Positions 1 through 5,581 of a DNA stretch of 10,326 nt are shown piece after piece; positions within the stretch are counted from its first letter, which is position 1; each line of letters begins with the position of its first letter. Source of the DNA: Dehalococcoidales bacterium. Lineage in GTDB: Bacteria; Chloroflexota; Dehalococcoidia; Dehalococcoidales; JAQTVP01. The DNA lies in NCBI GenBank assembly GCA_028707015.1, contig JAQTVP010000044.1, forward strand, positions 1 to 10,326, given 5' to 3'. Below the pieces are notes generated by a model, which was given only the letters and a program-made list of their open reading frames with translations, ran no database searches and was not told the DNA's origin. A program made the translations under genes and the position numbers.

Positions 1-167
1 CCCCACTATCCCCATAGAACCAAAGGCTGGTGTTATGGTAGAATCTTTTGCATCGAACCCATTAACCGTAACAGGATTCCACCTTAACATTACCCCTGTT
101 CTGTCCTAACGATGGGGTCCAGCTAGGTGTACCGAAATGCACATAGATAGTACAGAGGATTTAATGC
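1..167. other. Left flank and possible CRISPR leader, no secure gene
   Basis: No gene can be called with confidence. On the plus strand one frame is open from base 2 to a TAA at 107-109 (35 codons, ending ...NITPVLS) and could be the 3' end of a gene entering from the left. On the minus strand an ATG at 90-88 opens a frame that leaves the window (MLRWNPVTVNGFD...), with only a weak GGGG upstream. These two readings exclude each other and neither resembles a Cas protein I know. If the plus-strand reading is right, only about 58 bases remain for a leader before the first repeat at 168. By the orientation of the repeats, the leader should lie on this side. Confidence 0.3.
126..133 (+). repeat. 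Possible degenerate CRISPR repeat end (GGTGTACC)
   Basis: The 8-mer GGTGTACC is identical to the last eight bases of the array repeat. It is followed by exactly 34 bases before the first full repeat at 168, which is the spacing of the array. The 20 bases before it match the repeat poorly, although CGATGGGG at 110-117 resembles the repeat's CGTATGGGG. It may be the remains of a seventh type I-E-like repeat. An 8-base match could still be chance, so this is a weak call. Confidence 0.35.
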
Positions 168-501
168 GTATTCCCCATGCGTATGGGGGTGTACCGCCAA
201 AGGCTCAAGAGATGTATACTCATTATTAGTATTCCCCATGCGTATGGGGGTGTACCATAACCCTCGGGGACCAGCTCCTGCGGCTTGGCGTATTCCCCAT
301 GCGTATGGGGGTGTACCGTATACAACACGAAGTGAGCAGAACCTAAAAATGTATTCCCCATGCGTATGGGGGTGTACCGAAAACAACGCCGTTAATATAG
401 CAATAATAGTAAGTATTCCCCATGCGTATGGGGGTGTACCGGCGGGTAACGGCGATGACACAGAAAGAAAAAGGTATTCCCCATGCGTATGGGGGTGTAC
501 C
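168..501 (+). CRISPR. Type I-E-like CRISPR array, six identical repeats
   Basis: Six identical 28-nt repeats start at 168, 229, 290, 351, 413 and 474. Each begins GTATTCCCCAT and ends GGGGGTGTACC, with a CCCCAT/ATGGGG stem closing a GCGT loop. The five spacers between them are 33, 33, 33, 34 and 33 nt and all differ; I recognise none of them. The repeat pattern (TTCCCC...GGGG...ACC) and the 61-nt period fit subtype I-E, such as the E. coli and Dehalococcoides repeats. By analogy with E. coli, crRNA transcription runs left to right, so the newest spacers should be at the left. No cas gene is in the window. Open frames crossing the array on either strand are by-products of the repeat and not genes. 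Confidence 0.97.
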
Positions 502-534
502 TATTGATTGGGAAGGTTACGAAGCAGATAACTT

Positions 535-566
535 GTCACTCCCCGTGTGGGAGTGTGGATTGAACT
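535..566 (+). repeat. Single type I-C-like CRISPR repeat at array end
   Basis: Thirty-three bases after the sixth repeat comes a sequence starting GTCACTCCCC and ending GTGGATTGAACT. CACTCCC (537-543) and GGGAGTG (549-555) form a perfect 7-bp stem around CGTGT. This is the layout of a 32-nt subtype I-C repeat (GTCxC, stem, then GTGGATTGAAAY), with one change in the usual GAAAY end. It is clearly not a simple decay product of the I-E-like repeat. No further repeat follows, so it closes the array. The preceding spacer (502-534, 33 nt) is therefore flanked by repeats of two different classes. Confidence 0.75.
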
Positions 567-719
567 TTCCTGACCATTGTTTAAAAATTATTATTTGTTG
601 TTTCTGTTATACTGAACTCCATTAACAGTTGATGATAAATATAACCCCTTCCCAGAATACAGTATCAGCTATTATGATAATTTTTAAATTCCCCTCTTTT
701 ATATTACAATAAAAAAATA
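567..719. other. AT-rich gap between CRISPR array and sensor kinase gene
   Basis: No gene is seen. It must hold the promoter of the kinase gene. A TATACT (608-613) is a fair -10 hexamer, but no good -35 lies 16-18 bases upstream of it. The last bases before the kinase ATG are A-rich without a clear Shine-Dalgarno sequence. Confidence 0.35.
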
Positions 720-3700
720 ATGAATAATTATACGAGTCATTTAAAGATAAAACTATTACAATTTGTTTTATTAATAATGTTTATTTCATTGTTTTTAACA
801 TTGTCTTCAATCCCATGTGGTGTGGTGGAAGCAACTTCAGCATTGGATGAACAAAAATTAGTATTTTCTAAGCTTGAGAAGAATTCATTATTATCCAATA
901 ATACTATATATGTGATCATTCAAGATAGTTATGGATATATGTGGTTTGGGGGAAGAGCGGGTTTATTTAAATATGATGGTATTAAAGTAAAAAAAATTGA
1001 AATTCCTGGTAACGGCACTATAAGGGCACTTTTTGAAGACAGTAATGGGAAATTATGGATTGGTACCGAGGTTGGATTATATGTTTATGAATATCGTACA
1101 AAAAAAGTAGATGGTTATCTTAATAATCGAGAGGACCCTAGAAGTATTAGTAGCGATAGCATCTGGTCTATTTGCGAAGATAACAACGGGGTATTATGGA
1201 TAGGTACTAATAATGGACTGAACTCATTTGATAGAGAAACGGGTACTTTTATGGCTTATATGAATAACCCAAATGACATCACAAGTATAAGTGACAATAT
1301 GATACGGGTTTTATATAAAGACAATATTGGCACTTTATGGATTGGAACAAACAAAGGTATGAATGCTCTAGGGGAAAAGTATGGGGAGTTTATCAGTTAT
1401 AATGACAAACTAATTACTAATGGTGATAATACTATTTGGGATATCTATGAAGATAGTATAGGCACTCTATGGATAGGAACAAATGAAGGACTTTATTCAT
1501 TCGATAGAGAAACGGAGATTTTCGCCCAATATACAAGCGATCCAGATAATGTTAACAGTATTAGCAATAATATTGTTTTTGATATATACGAAGAAAGTAA
1601 TGGTACATTATGGATAGGTACAAACGAAGGGCTTAACTTACTTAACAGAGCAACCGGTAACTTTACAAGTTATACCAATAGTAAAGATGAACCAGATAGT
1701 ATAGGAAATAACATTATAAGAGCAATTTATCTTGGTACACAAGATATATTATGGATAGGTACCAGGGCTGGGGTTTATTATGTTGATCCACAAAAACAGC
1801 ACTTAAATTATTATGACAAAGTTATTAAAGACATTGGCGTTAGGGCTATTGATATTTCTGGTGATATCAGCATTCTAGGAACTAGTTCTGGTATTTTTTG
1901 GTTTAATTATAATAAATGTGAAGTTGAACGTTATCTAAGTTATGATTCGATCAGTAATATCAGAAATGCTATAACTGAAAGCATTTACATAGACCCCAAT
2001 GGAATTTTATGGGTGGGAACTGATCATATAGGATTATTAAAAATTGATATTAAAACTGGTGAGTATAAAATATATTCTCATGACATAAATAATCCAAACA
2101 GCATTATTGATGGATGGATTACATCGTTATGTTATAGTACTGAGGAGAAATTATTATGGATAGGCACTAATAACGGTTTTTGTAGTTTCAACTATAAGGA
2201 GAATTTATTCACCCGGTATGATTATGGCAATTTTGATACTTCTAGTTTTAGTGGTATTAACATTAATGTTATTTATTGTGCAAAAGACGGGACAATATGG
2301 ATTGGCACTAATGAGGGATTATTTAGTTTTGATAATAACTCTGGTGAATTTATATACTACATTGAAGAACCTCATAGCCAGGCGGATTTTATAACAAGTC
2401 AAGTTGAGTGCATATATGAAGATAACAATAACAGGTTATGGATAGGTACTGTCGACGGGCTTTTCTGTTATAATACGCAAACCAGCAACTTTAACTTATA
2501 TACCGAAGAAGAAGGCTTGCCGGAAAATCATATTTTAGGGATTATAGAAGACAATGAGGGTAATATATGGCTGACCACAAATTACTCTCTTTCAAAATTT
2601 TCTCATGAATCTAATATTATTACAAACTATAGTTATGACTACGGACTGCGCGGTAATGTAAATTACCGTAATTCTATAGCCAAAAATCCAGAGGGTTATA
2701 TTTTTATTGGTTTTCCCAACGGATTGTATTCATTTCAACCTGAGCAAATTAAACCCAGCCTTCCCTTCTCTTCGTTGTTGATAGACGATTTCTACCTATT
2801 AAATGGAAAATCAATATCTTTTAATAAATCCATTGAAGAACTTGAAAAAATTATACTGAATTATGAGGACAACTCTTTTATGATAGACTTTGTTGCTTTG
2901 GATTATGTCTCTCAGCACGCTGGTAAGTATGCTTATAAGCTTGAGGGTTTTGAGTCTACGTGGCAGTATTGTGATCCTGAGGATAGTTTCGCCAAATATA
3001 TTAATATCCCTAAAGGTGAATATAATTTCATGGTGATGGCATCGAATAGTGATGGCATCTGGATTACTGAAGGTCCAGATTTAAAAATTATTATTAATCC
3101 ACCATTTTGGCAACAGTGGTGGTTTGTACTTTTCTTAATCTCTATAGTATTACTGGCAGTAGTAGCGGTTAATAAGATTATCAATCAGACTTTACATAGG
3201 CATGCGCAAAGACTTGAGATGCAGGTCGTCCAACGTACTGAACAATTAAATAATAAAGCCATAGAATTACAAAAAGAGATTAAACTGCATGAAAGAACTG
3301 AAAAGAAACTGGCTGATGAGATAGATAACCGAATAAAATATACCAGAGCATTAGTTCATGAATTGAAAACCCCGCTCAATCCTTTGGTAGCCGCCAGCGA
3401 TTATCTAGCTGCAAATATACAGCGGGAACCTTTATTAAGCTTTGCTAAAAGTGTTAATACTAGCGCTATAAAACTTTCAAGTAAGATTGATATACTTCTA
3501 GATATAGCTCGAATGGAAGTGGGAATCCTAAAATTAGAATATAGTTCTGTAGATATTCAAGCTTTACTGTCAGAAGTCTATAATTATGCTAAAATTGAAG
3601 CTGAGAAAAATGAGCTAAATTTGTTTCTTGAAATTGCCACAGATTTACCTGTCATTCAATGTGACGAAGAGCGTATTAAACAAGCAATACTAAATCTTTT

Positions 3701-4022
3701 AAATAATGCCTTTAAATACACGTCTAGGGATGGAACTATTATTATTAAAGCCAAAAAAACCAAAAATATTGTCATCAGTGTAATTGATAACGGTTGTGGT
3801 ATAGACGAAGAGGAGAAAAAGTATATATTTAAACCATATAGTCGATTGAACAGCGAACGAAACAGACTCAGTGGATTAGGAATTGGTTTGTCCTTAGTAA
3901 AACAGACAATAGAACTTCATAACGGTAGAATATGGTTTAAAAGCCAAAAAGGCAAAGGTAGTATTTTTAGTTTTTATATACCTGTAAAACCTCCGGATGA
4001 TTGTAATAACACACAGGAGTAA
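720..4022 (+). CDS. Two-component propeller sensor histidine kinase
   Basis: Membrane sensor kinase of 1100 residues. Residues 1 to about 39 form a signal peptide or anchor (Lys-containing start, then a long Leu/Ile/Phe stretch). From about 45 to 680 there are about 14 blades of the two-component-regulator propeller, most marked by LWIGT followed by a Gly/Asn turn (first WFGG near W75, last FIGF near G664), enough for two seven-bladed propellers. A Y_Y_Y domain follows (about 725-795), then one membrane helix (about 801-822), a coiled coil, and the kinase: H-box HELKTPL with H880 as phospho-site, N-box NLLNNAFKY (992-1000), G1 DNGCGI from D1023, G2 GLGIGL from G1052. Such sensors detect ligands outside the cell; in Bacteroidetes many sense glycans, but the ligand here is unknown. 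There is no fused receiver or DNA-binding domain; the partner follows four bases downstream. The ATG at 720 is chosen because it gives a complete signal peptide, though its ribosome site is poor. Confidence 0.93.
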   Translation: MNNYTSHLKIKLLQFVLLIMFISLFLTLSSIPCGVVEATSALDEQKLVFSKLEKNSLLSNNTIYVIIQDSYGYMWFGGRAGLFKYDGIKVKKIEIPGNGTIRALFEDSNGKLWIGTEVGLYVYEYRTKKVDGYLNNREDPRSISSDSIWSICEDNNGVLWIGTNNGLNSFDRETGTFMAYMNNPNDITSISDNMIRVLYKDNIGTLWIGTNKGMNALGEKYGEFISYNDKLITNGDNTIWDIYEDSIGTLWIGTNEGLYSFDRETEIFAQYTSDPDNVNSISNNIVFDIYEESNGTLWIGTNEGLNLLNRATGNFTSYTNSKDEPDSIGNNIIRAIYLGTQDILWIGTRAGVYYVDPQKQHLNYYDKVIKDIGVRAIDISGDISILGTSSGIFWFNYNKCEVERYLSYDSISNIRNAITESIYIDPNGILWVGTDHIGLLKIDIKTGEYKIYSHDINNPNSIIDGWITSLCYSTEEKLLWIGTNNGFCSFNYKENLFTRYDYGNFDTSSFSGININVIYCAKDGTIWIGTNEGLFSFDNNSGEFIYYIEEPHSQADFITSQVECIYEDNNNRLWIGTVDGLFCYNTQTSNFNLYTEEEGLPENHILGIIEDNEGNIWLTTNYSLSKFSHESNIITNYSYDYGLRGNVNYRNSIAKNPEGYIFIGFPNGLYSFQPEQIKPSLPFSSLLIDDFYLLNGKSISFNKSIEELEKIILNYEDNSFMIDFVALDYVSQHAGKYAYKLEGFESTWQYCDPEDSFAKYINIPKGEYNFMVMASNSDGIWITEGPDLKIIINPPFWQQWWFVLFLISIVLLAVVAVNKIINQTLHRHAQRLEMQVVQRTEQLNNKAIELQKEIKLHERTEKKLADEIDNRIKYTRALVHELKTPLNPLVAASDYLAANIQREPLLSFAKSVNTSAIKLSSKIDILLDIARMEVGILKLEYSSVDIQALLSEVYNYAKIEAEKNELNLFLEIATDLPVIQCDEERIKQAILNLLNNAFKYTSRDGTIIIKAKKTKNIVISVIDNGCGIDEEEKKYIFKPYSRLNSERNRLSGLGIGLSLVKQTIELHNGRIWFKSQKGKGSIFSFYIPVKPPDDCNNTQE

Positions 4023-4026
4023 TTTA

Positions 4027-4707
4027 GTGAAAGTATTGATTATTGAAGATGATCCTGGGTCTATTGAGATTGTTGCTTTGATATTTAAAGTCAGCCGACC
4101 CGATATTTTATTATTATCCTCTAAATTTGGCGAAGAAGGCTTAGAAACTGTCGAAAAAGAGAATCCTGATATTGTAATTCTTGATTTAGGATTACCAGAT
4201 ATTGATGGATTTGAGGTTTTAAGAAGGTTGCGTTTATTTTCTAATATCCCAGTTATCGTATTGACAGTTAGAGGAGAAGAACGTGATGTTGTTAAAGCGC
4301 TTGAATTAGGAGCCAATGAATATATTGCTAAACCATTCCGTCATCTTGAGTTTCTCGCTCGTATTAACAATGTTATGAAGAAAACAAACCTGTATGAACA
4401 AGAGTACTTGAAAATCGGTCCATATAGTTTTAGTTTATCTAAAAGGCAATTAATATACGAAGACAAAATAATATATCTTACAAATATTGAGTCCCACATT
4501 CTTTATCTCCTGATAATAAATAAGAAAAGTGTAGTTTCCTACAATACTCTATATAACAACATTTGGGGCGATTATTACCCTGGTGAGGAAAATGCTCTTA
4601 GAGTACACATTCAACGTATTCGTAAAAAATTAGAATCTGAAATAGGTAATAAAGACCTGATTATTAATAAATCTGGTATTGGTTATATTCTTAATACCGA
4701 TGGTTAA
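4027..4707 (+). CDS. OmpR/PhoB-family response regulator
   Basis: DNA-binding response regulator of 226 residues. The receiver domain (1 to about 118) has the acidic pair E7-D8-D9, phospho-acceptor D53 in VILDLGLPD, T80 in VIVLT and K102 in AKPF, so it looks fully functional. The C-terminal winged helix (about 130-224) carries the family pattern NALRVHIQRIRKKLE followed by the GIGY wing. The GTG at 4027 is preferred over an upstream in-frame ATG at 3997 because AGGAG (4015-4019) sits seven bases before it and because translation then begins directly with the receiver's first strand (KVLIIEDD). The gene begins four bases after the kinase stop, and its ribosome site lies inside the kinase's last codons. 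The two are therefore almost certainly co-transcribed and coupled, and the kinase is its likely phosphodonor. Target promoters are not identifiable from the sequence. Confidence 0.94.
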   Translation: MKVLIIEDDPGSIEIVALIFKVSRPDILLLSSKFGEEGLETVEKENPDIVILDLGLPDIDGFEVLRRLRLFSNIPVIVLTVRGEERDVVKALELGANEYIAKPFRHLEFLARINNVMKKTNLYEQEYLKIGPYSFSLSKRQLIYEDKIIYLTNIESHILYLLIINKKSVVSYNTLYNNIWGDYYPGEENALRVHIQRIRKKLESEIGNKDLIINKSGIGYILNTDG

Positions 4708-5062
4708 ATGTAATGATTAAAAAAACCAAGTTAAGCTATAAAGCAGGCAATTATCATAATCTTTTTCTAATTATAATTATGTAATCTCACTTCCATTCAG
4801 CTTGAATCCTAAAATACCCCACAAATATTTTCAATAAAATTTATATATATTTCTATCTTGTTATTTTTACCGCGCTTTTGTTACAGGTTTTTTAATATAT
4901 ATTTGTTATATTTACCGAAAGTGTTGTGGGAAATTAGTCATTTCTTCCACCTTATATGAAGGAAACAGTTTTTTCGGCAATCTTGTTTATATTATCGATG
5001 AAATTATCAGGTTTATACAATAAATTGATAGATCATGCAACTGAATTTAAGGATAGGCTGTT
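4708..5062. other. 355-base AT-rich intergenic region
   Basis: No gene is seen on either strand. It contains a 12-bp AT palindrome (TAATTATAATTA, 4768-4779), which is weak evidence in such AT-rich DNA. TTTACCG occurs twice (4866-4872, 4911-4917), and TTTGTTAnA also occurs twice (4877-4885, 4902-4910). CCGAAA (4915-4920) can pair with TTTCGG further down (ending 4977), enclosing GTGGGAAA and a near-complementary TTTCTTCCAC, so the upstream transcript of the next gene could be structured. I see no convincing rho-independent terminator after the response regulator and no good promoter hexamer pair. Confidence 0.4.
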
Positions 5063-5449
5063 ATGATAATTGTGGATACCGATGCAGATGCTGTTGATGA
5101 TATAAAAAAGGCAATTAAAATATTTCAGTACGATTGTGAGGCAGTAATTTATTCTTCTGGGAAAAAATGTCTTAATGATCTAACGAGTAACAAAGTACAT
5201 GAAGCAATAGTTGTAGGCTTGAAATTGTCTGATATGTCTGGTTTTGAATTGGTTAAGCAGATTCGGGAGGATTACGACATTCCAATAATATTTGTTTCTC
5301 ATGACAAAGATATCAAATTATTGGAAAAAGCTCTTGATTCTGGTGCAAATAGTTACATAATAAAACCTTTCAATAAAAATATATTTGCAGCAAGTTTGAA
5401 GGCGATTATAAGACGAAGAGAATGGGAAAGCCAATTCAATAAAGAATGA
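5063..5449 (+). CDS. Stand-alone receiver domain lacking the phospho-acceptor Asp
   Basis: Single-domain CheY-like protein of 128 residues with no output domain. The fold is recognisable throughout: first strand MIIVDTDAD, the LSDMSGFELVKQIR segment, IPIIFVS, then GANSYIIKPF. The site that normally holds the phosphorylated aspartate (xxDxxxPDxxG) reads IVVGLKLSDMSG, so it is G52. The acidic pair is reduced to D5-T6. S79 and K101 of the active site remain. It probably cannot be phosphorylated in the usual way and may act as a pseudo-receiver through protein contacts. The start is supported by AAGGA (5049-5053), nine bases upstream. It lies between the complete two-component pair and the molybdoenzyme operon on the same strand, so a regulatory role in one or both is plausible but unproven. 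Confidence 0.88.
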   Translation: MIIVDTDADAVDDIKKAIKIFQYDCEAVIYSSGKKCLNDLTSNKVHEAIVVGLKLSDMSGFELVKQIREDYDIPIIFVSHDKDIKLLEKALDSGANSYIIKPFNKNIFAASLKAIIRRREWESQFNKE

Positions 5450-5471
5450 AGGGCTGAATATTCAAGATTAA

Positions 5472-5501
5472 TTGTAAAGCAGTAACTGTTGTTTATATAA
5501 A
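5472..5501 (+). promoter_or_regulatory. Candidate promoter of the molybdoenzyme operon
   Basis: TTGTAA (5472-5477) lies 16 bases before TATATA (5494-5499) or 18 before TATAAA (5496-5501). Four of six -35 positions match the sigma-70 consensus. The location, just after the stand-alone receiver gene and before the large subunit, is right for an operon promoter, but AT-rich DNA produces such matches easily. Confidence 0.35.
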
Positions 5502-5581
5502 TGTTATCAAATAAAACGGAGGTGCTGCCTATTAAACATTTATCGTTGTTTAAACAAATCTATGAAAGGAGAAAAAATTGA
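5501..5581 (+). CDS. Possible 26-codon leader ORF overlapping the large-subunit start
   Basis: An ATG at 5501 opens a frame of 26 codons whose TGA stop (5579-5581) overlaps the TTG start of the large subunit (5578-5580). The product would be basic, ending QIYERRKN. A strong Shine-Dalgarno match, GGAGGTG (5518-5524), lies inside this frame; eight bases after its GGAGG the same frame has ATT (5531), and GTG (5522) is also in frame but overlaps the site itself. The first ATG has no ribosome site. It may be a translationally coupled leader peptide or simply chance. I know no homologue. Confidence 0.25.
   Translation: MLSNKTEVLPIKHLSLFKQIYERRKN
5546..5557. promoter_or_regulatory. 12-bp perfect palindrome before the large-subunit gene
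   Basis: TTGTTTAAACAA is a perfect dyad centred about 26 bases before the large-subunit start and downstream of the candidate promoter. It could be an operator or part of the untranslated leader. Its AT content makes it weaker evidence than its length suggests. Confidence 0.3.

Noticed and set aside
123..507. Open reading frames on both strands through the CRISPR array, with repeated peptide HPHTHGEY or IPHAYGGVP
   Set aside because: The peptide repeats arise from the 28-nt CRISPR repeat read in frame; they have no independent coding evidence.
2933..3184. Minus-strand frame inside the kinase gene
   Set aside because: It lies opposite the well-supported Y_Y_Y and membrane-helix coding region and has no recognisable domain.
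3997..4026. Upstream ATG start for the response regulator
   Set aside because: It would add ten residues before the receiver's first strand and overlap the kinase gene; GTG at 4027 has the properly spaced AGGAG.
3894..4316. Minus-strand frame of 140 codons across the kinase-regulator junction
   Set aside because: It is antisense to the clear histidine kinase and receiver domains; its composition is Ser/Thr/Ile-rich without any known motif.
4866..4917. Repeated TTTACCG and TTTGTTAnA as OmpR-type direct-repeat operators
   Set aside because: The copies are 45 and 25 bases apart, not the 10-11 or 20-22 base phasing expected for tandem OmpR-family sites, and the DNA is AT-rich.
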